A DNA stretch of 64,000 nucleotides from Symbiodinium natans (taxonomy: Eukaryota > Sar > Dinophyceae > Suessiales > Symbiodiniaceae), in the NCBI GenBank assembly GCA_905221605.1, contig CAJNDS010002666.1:167501-231500 (forward strand), written 5' to 3'. Shown here one piece after another: positions 1 to 11,284 of this stretch. The notes beneath the pieces are model-generated. The model worked only from the letters and a program-made list of their open reading frames with translations. It was not told where the DNA came from and did no database searches. The position numbers and the translations under genes are program-made. The stretch's first letter is position 1. Every line of letters begins with the position of its first letter.

Positions 1-950
1 CTAGCCAAAAACAGGCAAGAATGCTTCTTGCTGATGCTTGCTCTGCAACCTCCATCGCCGCGCTCCTGTCCAAACCATGTTGGATGTACAACCGCCAGAT
101 CGCATGACAGCCATGCTAATTACCACCGTCTGCCTGCTTGCTATTGCGACACGAGTGCAAACGGCATGTGTGGGGTGTACGCTGTACGTCGCGCGCACGA
201 CGATCTCCCACACATTGCTCTTGACATACCTTCACAATTGCCATGCAGGCTGATGCTCTCCTGGATGCTGCGGAATACCCGCCCAACATGTTTTTTTTAA
301 TTCTCAAGCAGTTGATGAGCACGTCGCACCGTTTGAAGTTCCGTCGGCGAGAACAAGGATGTGGTCAGGTTGGTAGTGGAATACGGGTGGGGATTTTGGT
401 TTGGCCTTTTTCTCAAGCTTACAAACGTTCTCCTTCTGCAATACATCCTATAAAAATGTGAGAACAACCGCGTTTTTCCCATTCGGAGAGATGTCTTTAA
501 ACAACCATGTGACACATCCAGGAGTGAAACCCGCAATAAATCATGATAACAACCCGCAAGGACGAGTAAAACAACCACACACGATGCAATACAACACTGC
601 AAGATCACTCGTCCTGACGCGAACTCTTTATGGGGTGGATCATAAGCCACCTCACATCTCACATGCCCCATGCATCACGGCAGACACTGGTTCAGGTGTG
701 GACATGATTTTCCAGTTCCGGGTTTTCTCGTAGACGCATTCAAAACACACGGCGCCTCCAGGCCTGTGCATGTTGCACCAGCGTATCAGTTTTTTTTAAT
801 TGTTCGTTTTGCACAACACATGACACACACATGTTCTAACCACAACACCAAAGCAACAACAAGAATAATTTTCCGGCAATGAGGACCATGCAATGAGCGT
901 GATATCCGTGCTACGAGCAGCGATTGGGTGACTGCATGCACAGGCTCTCC
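1..950. other. No gene recognised
   Basis: Mixed-composition sequence with only short frames on both strands. None shows a domain, a targeting signal or a convincing exon. I see nothing else to annotate here. Confidence 0.4.
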
Positions 951-1167
951 ACGCTACACATACACCTACACATACACCTACACCTACACCTACACTTACA
1001 TATACATATACATATACATGTACATGTACATGTACATGTACATATGCATATACATATACATGAACATATACATATACATATTCTTATATACATATACATA
1101 TACATACACATAGATATAAACATATACATAGACATAGACATATACATAGACATATACATATACATAG

Positions 1168-1200
<33 letters not shown>

Positions 1201-1507
1201 CTGCATATACATGCACGTCTCTCTCACTCACTCACATATTCATATTCATATTCATATTCATATTCATATTCATATTCATATTCATATTCATAATCATAAT
1301 CATATTCATAATCATATTCATATTCATATTCATATTCACATTCATATTCATATTCATATTCATATTCATATTCATATTCATTTCATATTCATGATATATT
1401 CATATTCATATTCATATTAATTCATATTCATATTCCATATTCATATTCATATTCATATTCATATTCATATTCATATGCCTATTCATATGCATATCCATAT
1501 ACACATC

Positions 1508-1545
<38 letters not shown>

Positions 1546-1563
1546 GATACATATACAGATACA

Positions 1564-1625
<62 letters not shown>

Positions 1626-1675
1626 GTACATGTACATGTACATGTACATGTACATGTACATGTACATGTACACGC
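951..1675. repeat. Hexanucleotide microsatellite block (CATATA / CATATT / CATGTA)
   Basis: Three successive arrays are visible. TACACC/CATATA units occupy about 951-1208, CATATT units about 1237-1480, and CATATA passing into CATGTA units about 1490-1671. Short interruptions separate them. The apparent Ile/His or Tyr/Met-rich reading frames on both strands are translations of the repeat and are not genes. Confidence 0.95.
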
Positions 1676-2900
1676 TTACGCAAAAAAAATCAAACCCACA
1701 CACAAACTCCCCATAACAACCAACCTATGGTGCCGACTACGACAGGTCTAAAGAAATCGATGGCCATTCACTCACACAACCTCACAAACGCTCAAGGTTT
1801 ATGATATCTATGGCACACCAAACCAAACCATGTGAGGCCGAAACAATTAAGAGGCCACTCATCCTCCGTTGCAGCGCTGCACGCCTGCATTGCTGCGGCA
1901 CGGCACCCTTGTGCAATGCTGAATAGGATGAGCGCCCCGGCGTCCCGGGCGGCACACAGATCTCAACAACTTTTGCCGTCAGAGTGAATGCCCAAGCCTT
2001 GGGAAAACAACTCACGTCAGAGAACGCCTTGCATACTAGGGAGAATTGCTGCCGGAAAACGGGCAGCAGTGTAAAGACCAGCCCGAGCCCGAACATGCAC
2101 CTCAAGGTCGCAACCACCAAAGTTTGCAGGAAAGGTGTCCAAAAATCCAAATGCTTGGGCGCCATGCTGTCCGAGTTTGTCAGGAAAGCACGCCATGGTG
2201 CACCACACATGTGAGCGTTGCGGAAAGTCAGATCCTAACTTTTCTAACTTGCATTGAAAAAATTGTGCGTGCGTGCTCTCGTGCGCAGAACCCACTCCAC
2301 CTACGAATGTCCATGAAGCGAGTCTTTTTACATCCATCATCATCAATATGGCATTGGCTGGATCCAGGCGTGTGTGGTCACCACTCACTCACATTCGTTT
2401 TCGTTGCATGTTGATATGCCATGCTGCCGCGTGTGCGGCACAGATGGTTCAATATGCTCCGGTTGATGGCTGAGTGCACAAGCAAGCACATTTGAGTGCT
2501 GACATCTGCGGACAAGGTCTTCTACAAGCTCGAACATGTGGGAGCGCGCGGATTTCAGTGCCTCTACCCGCAACTGCGGTGTTGTTATCCCGGTGAGTAG
2601 TCAAAGGTGAGGTACAAGAGCTAAGCCCTACAAGGCCTCTCGACATTCACACAGCGCACGTTTGTGGGGCGCTCGCCTCGTGCCTCACCTTGCGCCGCCT
2701 TCCCCGACCCTTGCCTCCTGCCCAGGCTGACTCGACCGCCGGCGCCCCCTTGAGGCTGACCGGCTCGTGTGCACGCTGGCAAACGCGCTTCCGAGGCTCC
2801 CCCTCCTCCCTGACGGGTTCCAGCCTCTGCCCATTTCATCCCTTGTTGATTTTGTTGCCCCGGCTTTCTTCCCAAGGATCCTGCGCGCCACCTTGGCAGC
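1676..2900. other. Unassigned sequence
   Basis: Overlapping short frames on both strands without recognisable domains. GC content rises toward the right end, leading into the GC-rich segment that follows. Nothing here supports a gene. Confidence 0.35.
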
Positions 2901-2959
2901 CGCCTGACGTGCGCCCGCCGGGTTGTGCAACAGAAAAACATCCGAAACAAATTTCGCGA

Positions 2960-3157
2960 CCAGAGTTCAAAAAAAATCAAACAAAAAAAACGTGTCGCGT
3001 GTGTTTGGAAGCACTCGATGCGCCGCGGCCGTTCCTGATATGTGTGCGTCACCAATTGCACTTTGGGTGTTTGACCCAGTTCCGCGCGCAAGCCTCGCGC
3101 CCGGCACTGCCGCCGGGCGTCATTGTTTTATGTTGCAACGATGTCGCGGCCACGTGA
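2960..3157 (+). pseudogene. RING-H2-like zinc-finger fragment
   Basis: A short frame directly after an A-rich stretch encodes a Cys-x2-Cys pair, a roughly ten-residue spacer, then Cys-x2-His-x2-His-x2-Cys. That is the order of the first six zinc ligands of a RING-H2 ubiquitin-ligase domain. The expected final Cys-Pro-x-Cys pair is not clear. The frame carries an adjacent Cys-Cys and then stops. No start codon or flanking exon can be defended, so this may be a lone exon or a decayed retrocopy. The ligand spacing is seen directly; the family assignment is a weak inference. Confidence 0.25.
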
Positions 3158-3159
3158 GG

Positions 3160-4495
3160 TGCAGGGGGATCATTTGTTTTTTTTCGTTGTTATGCACCGG
3201 GACGTGGAGTGGACGCCTGAACCGACTGGGCACGACGCGGGCATTGCAGCGTGGCGACCCGCCTGGGTAATGCCCTGTGCTCGGGAAGTCGAGCTGGATA
3301 ACATCCATGTCCCTGCAGATGCCGGAGGGTCATCCAAAGGTTGCGGCAGTCGGCTGTGGCGGGCATACGATGCCTTCACCGTTCTCACGGGGCCAACGAA
3401 GGACCTGAGCACTCCTGCCGTTAGGCCGGCGCGCCGCCCTCGCAAGCATCTGAGGTCGGGTCTGGGCTCTGGAATGGCGGTGCGTTCTGGCTGCCGCACG
3501 GCCCGCCCTCAAGCGATGTGAGGCCGAGCACCAACTCCTGGCTGTGTTTTTTTTTGTTTTACTTTGCCATGCAGCTGCGGCAGACCTCGCAGTCGCTCTG
3601 CTTGTGAAAGGCGAGCCGACCCGCGTGCCACGTCCGCCAGCACGGCTCCGGCTGGCGACCTCCCAGCTCATCGGTAGGGGTGCTGGTGCGCGATGGTGGT
3701 CGCAGAGCAGCACCGCAGCACCGCACGGGCAAGCAGCGCAGCGGTCTCCGCACACATCGAACCGTCGCCGGCAGCGACATGTGGCGGAGTCGCGGGGGGG
3801 CGCAGACCCCGCAGGGTTAAGCCGCCTCCAGGAGGACGCGCCAGACCTTGTCGTGTTGCCTTTTTTGTCGTGCAAGCGCGCGTGGTCAGCGGCGAGCTTG
3901 GGCCACGAAGCTAACGTGCAAATTGAAGCCAGAAACCCGCTTTTAGTGTTTTTTCAAATCTAACGCGCAAGGCGTCACTGTATCCGTCTGCAATGCCCCA
4001 CAACGATGTCCTCGCTGTCCTTGATCCCTAGTAGAGCTACCAAACGCTCTACAAATCTGGCAGGCGTGGCACAGCTTGCAGCAGCTCGCGAGCCTCGTGC
4101 AATCCTGTGTCCGGACGTACTCGTCGTGCCCAATGGGACCCCAAAAGCCAGGGAGCATCAGGACTGGCTCCGGCAACGGCTTGTTTCTACGCCACAGTTT
4201 TGCTCCGAGCTCTTCGACGCCGGCATGACAGTGGTCGCCGTGCAAAGTGCGTCGCCGAACTCCAAGAGAGCTACGGCACATGGCGGCAAGGGAGGGCGCA
4301 ACCGAAGAGTCGACGAGCACGTTACAAAGGAGTGGCAGGTCGCCGAGAATGTTGGAAGTGCCGTGGAGGGGCAGGGAAAGCAGACTTGCACAGAAGGCTC
4401 AGCTCAACAGCTTCGGCACTCCATTGGCCCCTGCCTCAAGGGCAAACACGCAGAGGCCCCAGAAAAATTATAAATCCAAAGGTCTGGACTTCCAG
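3160..4495. other. GC-rich unassigned sequence
   Basis: GC-rich stretch with several overlapping frames of 70-180 codons on both strands. High GC suppresses stop codons, so frame length is not evidence of coding here. I recognise no domain. The right end (about 4000-4490) leads directly into the spliced-leader relic and could be part of the same retroposed block. Confidence 0.3.
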
Positions 4496-4500
4496 TAGCC

Positions 4501-4522
4501 TTAGTAGCCTTTTTGGCTCAAG
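4501..4522 (+). other. Relic of the dinoflagellate spliced leader (DinoSL)
   Basis: The 22 bases match 19 of 22 positions of the conserved dinoflagellate trans-spliced leader, including the whole 3' part TTTTGGCTCAAG. Differences fall at leader positions 2, 3 and 10. An ATG follows one base after the leader and opens a 20-codon frame ending at 4586. Known biology: DinoSL is added to mRNA 5' ends by trans-splicing, so a genomic copy marks a reverse-transcribed mRNA reinserted into the genome. The bases just upstream repeat GTAGCC-like sequence, which might be a second, truncated leader. Confidence 0.7.
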
Positions 4523-5630
4523 CATGAAGCCCCGAGCTGGACCTTCTCGAAACAATGCAATGGCGCATGCGTGCAGCAAAGCATAGCAGCGACAGGTCCC
4601 AGCAGTGGACATGGCCGGTCGCCAGGGGTAAAAGTTGCAGGGTGACGTGCTTTTCTGCCCACTGCTGACGGAATGTTGGTGCAGCTCGCGTGAGGGTTGT
4701 AGGGTTTGCGTTTTTGGGATTGGGGCTCGTGTTGCTTCCTTCCGCCTTTGCTGATCTACTTGTCACGTCAGGCCTGAAAGCCCGTAGGCAGCCCATCTAG
4801 GGTTCAGGCACATCTAGCATTAACTATACTTGCTTTGTGCGTATAAACTGCGTGAGATGGGATCGAAGAACGTAACTGCGTAACTGACCTGTGGAGCCGA
4901 AAGCTCGCTGCGCGCGGCGCAACAAGCGCGATGTGCAGACTCTGTTGCTGAGCTTTTGGATGCTGTTATATGCCGGCGTGCCAATAAGATGTTTTTTCCG
5001 CGCCTTTTTTCCGCCTGCAGGGCAGCTGTCCCGCTGCGCTCTAAACTACGCCGCCAGGGGCAGGCTTACTGCCCGCATTGACTTGTGCCAGCACGTCGCC
5101 TGCACGTCGGTTGAACGGCTACGGGCGCAGCGGCAGGCGACTAGGGCCCGCAGGGCTTGCGAGCTCAAGCATCCGCTCGAGGGGCGGCTCATCCGTTTGA
5201 CGCGGGTGGAGCGGCGCGGGATGGCGCGGGCCAAGCCTGCTCCAGCGCCGTGTTGGCGACGGCCTGTTGAACGGCCAGCCCAAGTATGCCCCACCAACAG
5301 CGGGACCAGCCCGCAGCGGCCGCACAGCGAAGAGCGGGAGGCGCTCGCTGCGACCGGACACGCAAGAACTGGTGCACGAAGCGGCCACCCGGCCAGCTTC
5401 GCCATTCCAGCGCCCCCCGATCTCCGCGCCCAGGACCACGAGCTCCTGAAGCCCCACGCTGCAAAGCTCTGGGTAAGTGGAGCGTTTGCGGCGTTCGGCC
5501 ACCCGGAGCACGGCGCCGTCCGTCTCAGCGGCGCCCGGCTGTGGATGCCCTGTCCGCACGAGTGGTGAGACGAGAGTATACGAGAGTCGCATCGCAGCAC
5601 AACGCGCGCCCCCGCAGCGTGGCGCCGTAG
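4523..5630. other. Sequence downstream of the spliced-leader relic, no gene recognised
   Basis: If 4501-4522 marks a retrocopy, its body should start here, but only a 20-codon frame follows the first ATG. From about 4890 the sequence becomes very GC-rich, with long frames open on both strands and no recognised domain. I cannot name a parent gene. Confidence 0.3.
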
Positions 5631-5634
5631 AAAA

Positions 5635-7560
5635 CTAGGTTGAGCCGTCTTCGGTCATCGACCGGCCCTCCCAGTGCAGTAGTGTGCACCATTGTTGGGC
5701 CGCCTCGCGGGCTACGCGTACCCAGGCTGGGCGCGAAGGGCGTCGTGCCAACAACCCCTTTCTAGGGCAGGCCAGGGCGCGGTCCCCGTACTGGTCGACC
5801 TGTTGGCCGCAACCAATACATGAGCCGGAGCGGCTGGCGGCTGGGGCTAAAGCGGCCGGCGCAAACGCAAGCGACGTGCATGGCCTGCGGGGCGAGAGTA
5901 AGTGCAGCTTCGCTTGGCACTGCCGAGAACGAAGCACCCGCGTGCGGCCGGCCGTGCGTGCGTAGCAGGGCTTGGGATGTAGGCTGCAAAGCCGGCAGCA
6001 GAACGCGATCGCGACAGTAGAGGTTTCGTGTCCGTGCCGCGTGGAACTCCAGCCACGCGGCCAGTCCCACGGGCCTGCATCACGGGGTTGTTGCGGCAGG
6101 GCGCAGTTGTAGGCTGCTTGCCAGCTGGGGCATGCTTCCCAGCCTTCCGCTTGCATCAGGTCTCGCAGCCGCTGCTTCGCGCCAAGGGGTGCCTTCCGCG
6201 CTCCAGAGGCCAAGCAGCGGTCGCCGCGCCGGGCAAGCGGAACGGAGGAGGGAGAGCATCCATCCACGCTGCCCAGTTCGCCGCGGCAGCCGTCCGGTCC
6301 GCTCCGCTGACTGGCAAACCAAGCCTGGCAATGGTCGTGCGCCCGCGCGTAGTATGCCGACTCCGAAGGTGGGAGCGTTCGCAAGGCATGGTTGGCGCGG
6401 GGCATCACGGGGCGACACGCAAAAAAGGAGCAACAGCCAAGGCGCACTGGAGGTCTGGGAATTGAGGGCTCGTCCAGTAGGCGGTGTTCCTCCTCAAGGC
6501 CCGCATGCCCGAAGCCGGCGGCAACCCCGCGCCTGTCCTCGCGCAGCAGTGACGTGGCCACTGATCCAGCTGCGAGCTGGACGCGGCGTTCAGGTTCGTA
6601 CGTCAAAAACTTTGCCAGTCTAGGCGAGCGTGGCTGCAGAGGTCGCCGCTCGGCGTTGGTCAGCGCACGCCACGTGGCCTCCGTGCCAGGCACGAGTTCC
6701 GCCGCAGCCAGCACTTGGCAAGCCCGGCTGACTTTTGCGCACGCCTGGTGCGCTTACGCTGGTCGGTGCTTACGCTGGTCGGTTTGTGGGCCGAGGTCGC
6801 TGCCGGGACAGGATGAGCTGGGTCCATTCGCCACGTTGGAATGGCCCGGTCCAGCATAAGCAACATGCATTGCGCGCGGCAAGCTCTGGTGGCAGCGGCG
6901 ACCCGGGGCGCGCGGGGCCGCCGCCGGCGAGGCTGGCGACAGCGAGGGCCGGCTGCCGGGGCTGCGCGGAGGTCGCTGGCAAGCGTCTTGGGGCCCCCGC
7001 CGCGCCTGCATAGGCTTCCAGCATTGTTCGCTCGGACGCGGGTTGCTGCCCCCTGACCAGATGGAGCCCCTCGCAACGCCTCCAAAGCTCTGTGCCGGCG
7101 GGAGGCGCTCCGGACCCGTGTGTCTGTGGCTCCCCGACCCGCCAGCCCCGGCACGGATCGACAGCGCGTCTTGGGGCTCGTGGGCTTGCGGCGGCGACCT
7201 CCTCCCGCAAACACCGTCCAAAATCCCGGGCTGCAGTGGCGGGCTTGGTTTGTGCCTGCCGCCGGCTCAGCTGGGCAAAGCCCGGTAGGCTGCCGCGGCC
7301 CGCCCGCGTGGCCGCCACGGCCCGCTCGTGTGGCTTCGGCTGCGTTCCCACCCGCGCTTTCCATCCGGCAGCTGTGCACGAGGCCCTGTAGGCCTATCAA
7401 GGCATCCCAAGCCTGGCAGCGGCCAATCTCGGGCTCCGGCACGCGCGGCACGCCGACATCGCTCTGGAAAGGCTGTGGGTTGGGGGAGCAAAAAAGGCTG
7501 CGGCACAGAACTGAAGCTGGAGAAAGTAAACAGCACACGTTCAAAGCGAGCTTGGCCAAA
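5635..7560 (-). pseudogene. Degraded non-LTR (LINE-like) retrotransposon pol remnant
   Basis: GC-rich minus-strand frames interrupted by frameshifts. The best-preserved part, about 5690-5830, carries a zinc-knuckle-like block: Cys-x2-Cys-Gly, then Asp-x-Tyr-Gly-Asp, a further Cys-Pro, and a Leu-x-Arg-Arg stretch. Just upstream, in another frame (about 5890-5970), lies a Gly-x-Pro-His-Ala-Gly motif followed by an Ala-Val-Pro segment and then an Arg-Leu-Arg-Leu stretch. From general knowledge this order resembles the C-terminus of LINE-like polyproteins common in dinoflagellate genomes. I cannot identify the catalytic reverse-transcriptase motif upstream. The frameshifts argue that the copy is dead. 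Confidence 0.45.
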
Positions 7561-7699
7561 GGGCCGAGGCTGTTTTGGCGCCCTGCCCTCCCCCCCCTCC
7601 TATCGGTCCATCGTGTACGCCCGGGCCTGCGTTGAAGGAAGTTTCTGATCCCTCTCGGACTTTTGCGCCTTCAAGCCCGAAACCCTCGTCCTGCTGCGT

Positions 7700-8165
7700 A
7701 ATTCTGATTGTGATTGCTTTACTGCAGCATCCGAGAGATTGAGATCGTCGCTTTGCTGCGCAAACACAAAATGGATGTCGCCTCGAAGACGGTGACGATG
7801 ACTCTTTGGGCGAGAAAGACAGACGGCGTCGGGCATCTCGTGGCAAGAACTCACAAGTGCTTTTGTGGGATTGTCAAGCAAAAAATTTGCCCCTTCCACC
7901 TGGCAGCAGACTTTGCTCAGCGGGCGAGCAACGATCCAGAGGCTCCATTGTTTCCTGACGGCGAAGGTGCCCCATTGACAAAAGCTGCTACGATCAGCGT
8001 CGTACGCAAAGCAATCTGCAAAGAAGCGGTGTGCCGCTTACTCGCCCCGGCCCATGTTTAGCGGGGCACAGTTACTGACCAGACTCAGGGTTCCGCTCTC
8101 AACAATCCTGCTGTTGGAAGGTTGGAGTAGCAAGAGCATAGAACGATACGTTCAGGAAGCCGAGC
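7700..8165 (+). pseudogene. Tyrosine recombinase (integrase-like) gene, broken
   Basis: The frame ending at 8061 contains a Lys-Thr-Asp-Gly-x-Gly-His segment, then an Arg-Thr-His, Cys-x-Cys-Gly and Cys-Pro-Phe-His series. That order is typical of tyrosine-recombinase domains in dinoflagellate mobile elements. After the stop, a different frame (about 8058-8165) continues with Ser-Gly-Ala-Gln, a Leu-rich helix, Gly-Trp-Ser-Ser, and Glu-Arg-Tyr-Val. This corresponds to the His-x-x-Arg / Trp / catalytic-Tyr end of the domain. The His-x-x-Arg box is not intact, because a frame change and a stop lie just there. The gene is therefore read as a pseudogene of a mobile element. The family assignment comes from motif order only. 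Confidence 0.5.
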
Positions 8166-8212
8166 TTCGGCGCAGACAACCCTAACAGAGGATAACAAAA
8201 GCATGTGGTGTC

Positions 8213-8400
8213 ATGGCAGCGCTGGCCAGACTCGAGGCGAAGCTGTAGGAGCTGGCTTCCCAGATTGAAGCCCTCCAGGAGCGACCGCCCCTAGTGGTGC
8301 TGAAGAACGCTTATGCGCGTGATCCTAACGAGGCCACGGCGCTACCCTTGTTGCGGCGAACCCGTTGCGGGGCGCCATATGGAGCTGCTCGCCTATGACG
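8213..8400 (+). pseudogene. Short frame downstream of the recombinase remnant
   Basis: A reading frame beginning at an ATG near 8213 encodes an Ala/Leu/Glu-rich helical stretch, is interrupted by a TAG after eleven codons, and then runs on for about 50 codons. It may be the 5' part of the next reading frame of the same mobile element. No function is recognised. Confidence 0.25.
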
Positions 8401-9112
8401 AACGCGGCTCAGCCGACCGCCGCCCCCCGACTCCAGTAGGAGCGCCACTGATCATCCCAGGCACCATGCAATGGGCAATGCCAACTTTGCAGGTGGCACT
8501 CTACGCCCCAGCAAGGCTTCCTTTGGAAAGCAACCTGTTTGGCAGAGCGGCAGAGCGCTGCAAGGCCCGCCGTGAACCAGGCGGACGCCCGACACCAAAT
8601 CGCACATCACTTGACACCATTGGCCCACTGCTGGCATCCTTCAGGGACGCATCCTCTACCCTATGGTGAGAATCGATTGGCAGTGTGGTAGGTACGACAA
8701 AGTGAGATCTTCCAACGGTGAGGTTTTTTTGTCACTCTCACCTACGGCAACACGTAGTGCTTGTCGTGTTCTTGTGTTGTGATGTGATGATCCAGCCTGC
8801 ACAGGTAGTTGCTTCTCTGCCATAGCATCTCGCTGCCGGGAAAAAACGCAACAGCTGCTTGACGCGCCTGCACATAGCCTCTAGTCACTGACTTGGTGAG
8901 GCACTTGGCTGATGTATGTTGCTTCCTGTTATTGACCCTTGTATTGCATGGTGCATCCTGGCTCAAGGCAGGGGAGGGCATCTTCAACAATAAGGTTGGG
9001 GTTTAAGGAGTCACGATGCAAGGTAGGCCCTTGGGGCATGATTTAATATTTTCCATTACTGGGCTTAAGAGGCTCACGTCTGGGAATATTTTCTTAAAGG
9101 GCTCTCAAGGCC
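8400..9112. other. No gene recognised
   Basis: Unremarkable mixed sequence with a T-run at about 8725 and short frames only. Confidence 0.35.
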
Positions 9113-9530
9113 GGATTAGGCTCCAGGCTTTAGGCTTGAGGCTTTGGGCTTTGGGCTTTGGGCTTTCGGCTTAGGGCTTCAGGCTTCAGGTTTCAGGCTT
9201 CAAGCTTTCAGGCTTCAGGCTTCAGGCTTCAGGCTTCAGGCTTCAGGCTTCAGGCTTCAAGCTTTCAGGCTTTAGGCTTTAGGCTTCAGGCTTGGCTTCA
9301 AGCTTCAGGCTTTAGGCTTTAGGCTTAGGCTTTAGGCTTTGGGCTTTAGGCTTTCGGCTTTATAGGCTTGAGGCTTTAGGCTTGAGGCTTAGGCTGGCTT
9401 TCGGCTTTCGGCTTGAGGCGGTAGGGTTTCGGCAGAAGAAAAAGCTTCGACCTTAGGCTTTAGGCTTCGGGTTGAGGGCTGCGGGGCTTCGGCTTGAAGC
9501 TTGAGGCTTGAGGCTTTCGGCTAGGGGAGA
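9113..9530. repeat. Degenerate GGCTTTA / GGCTTCA heptamer array
   Basis: Dozens of imperfect tandem copies of GGCTTTA, GGCTTCA and GGCTTGA fill about 400 bases. The unit differs from the TTTAGGG telomere repeat by rearrangement and substitution, so it may be a decayed telomere-like satellite. That origin is inference. There is no coding signal. Confidence 0.8.
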
Positions 9531-10058
9531 ACCACCCTTCCCTCCCCCCGCCGCCCAAGCAAAAACCGTAGATTCAACGCAGCGCTTGGCAAAGTGAAAG
9601 GCTTCTACGATGCTGGTTCCAAGCCTTGAGACATTCTAAATGCTGTCGTCAGAAAGTTTGGAGCTGCCGAACACTTGTCACTCGGCAACTCCACCACAAA
9701 GCTCTTTCAAGCAACAGAGAAAGCTTGATGCTTGGTGAGGAACGAACTTTTCATCGTCAGAATTCTTTTTTGCGCTGCTCCTTTACCGCGTTGGCAGCAT
9801 AGTATCCTGAGCATGTCTCACAGCAGCAAAAAAAGTGAGACGCTGTACAAGTTAGAGCATCAAGAAAGCCGTATCTACAAAACAAGCAGCCGCTAGCGCA
9901 GAAGCCTTATTGCAAGACAACCACAAGGCCAGCAATGAGAGACCAAGAACCAAAAAAGCACTACCGGCACCATTCTCTCACTCTCAGTATTCGACACAAG
10001 GAGGAATCTGAGATTCCTGGTACGGAGATCTCCCCATGGTCATTAAAAGCAGAAGTCG

Positions 10059-10107
10059 AAAAAAAAGTGTTGCTGTGCCTGAATCTGCTGCTAAATCTGA
10101 AGAAAAT
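10059..10107 (+). repeat. Inverted-repeat arm (partner at 12595-12646)
   Basis: This A-rich-headed 49-base segment is the reverse complement of 12595-12646, essentially without mismatch apart from the length of the A/T run. It lies about 510 bp before the first 670-bp direct repeat, whereas its partner lies about 70 bp before the second. Confidence 0.85.
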
Positions 10108-10109
10108 TT

Positions 10110-10616
10110 AGAGGCTTGTCATCCCAGAGGACTAGGAGGTAGGGTAAGGTAACCTCTAATTTCAACTACTCTGAGTGTGACTTCTCAGTAGTGCAAGGTG
10201 ACTCCTTTACGTTTCACCTTGACCCAACAGCTCTGCCCAGCGCCTGAACGTTCAAGAACTCAAACTCTCCAGGCGTCGGTGCAAACACAAAGAGCCTCCA
10301 AATTGTGTAGCCACACTGCCCCTGCCTCCCTTCCCTCGCAGGGGGGGGGTTTGTGCATTTTTGCGCATTTTCCTTCAGTGTGCTTGCAACTTTCTTCTCA
10401 AAAATCCGAAAAGGTGTACTGAGTGCTATGCGCTTGCTACGGCCCTGGCGCTTGTGTGGGGACGCGTTGAGCAGTTCAGGTGACGGAGGTTCCTCACCTT
10501 GCGGCCTGCCCATACTTACGCTTAATGTCTGTACCAGACGTGGCGCAGCATTGCTATTTGAGACGGGCAGTCAAGTGATTGGTGCCGGTAGGTTCTTGGT
10601 CTCACCGTGCTGGCCT
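10110..10616. other. No gene recognised
   Basis: Contains a G-run at about 10341-10349 and frames of up to 99 codons on both strands, with no recognisable domain. Confidence 0.35.
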
Positions 10617-11284
10617 TGATCTCTCGGTTAAGTTGCAAGCTTTAGAAAGAAAAAGTTTCGAGAACCGTCCTGAACCAAAACACAAACAGATTCAGCAAGT
10701 GTTTTGGTAAGTTCTGTCAGCCCGGTAAGCTGTCGATTAACCAGAAAGACAGTGAAAAAATTGCAATTGGAACTAAAAGATATTATAAGAATGTGCATTT
10801 GTGGTTTCGGCTGTTTTTCTGAGTGTGCATGTGCAAGAGTGTTGTAGATGTGTGTGTGTGTGAGCATTTGTGGTTCAAAGTGGGTTGGTTTGCGGGTGCA
10901 TATCTTTGGCTTCAGTGTGCAGGAAAGTGTCAGTGTGTGGGCAAAGGGTGGTAAGGCATGGAGTCTCAGGAGCACTAAATGAAAAAACAGTGACCTTGCA
11001 GTGGTGTCTGTGTGTGTTTACCTTGTTTTTTTCTTATTGAATGGGTGTTGTGGTTTCGGCGTTTTGGCAGAGAGTCGTGTGTGTCATGGAGTGTGGTGTG
11101 TGTCATTGTGTGGGTGCAAAGTGGCTTCAGTAGGTGGTGTGCGTTTGCGTGTCTGTCGGCTGGGTTCTGCTGGTTATTCAAGTGTGGAAGTGTGCGGGTG
11201 GTGAAAGGTGTGTGGATTTGGAGACACAAAAAGAGGGCAAGAAATCAACTCCAAAAGGTGGGAAGCCGAAGTGACCTCCACAGT
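10617..11284. repeat. Long direct repeat, copy 1 (LTR-like)
   Basis: About 668 bases repeated at 12719-13391 with few differences, mostly single substitutions and short indels in T, GT or GA runs. Both copies begin TGATCTCTCGG and end near CCTCCACAGT, and they are separated by about 1.43 kb. Long flanking direct repeats starting with TG suggest LTRs. However, no pol, primer-binding site or target duplication is evident and the 3' ends do not clearly finish in CA, so a segmental duplication is equally possible. Confidence 0.85.

Noticed and set aside
924-1804. Frames of 60-156 codons of His/Ile or Tyr/Met repeats
   Set aside because: Translations of the CATATA/CATATT microsatellites.
8940-8966. 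Possible spliced-leader end (TGGCTCAAG)
   Set aside because: Only about 13 of 21 positions match, so it is not distinguishable from chance.
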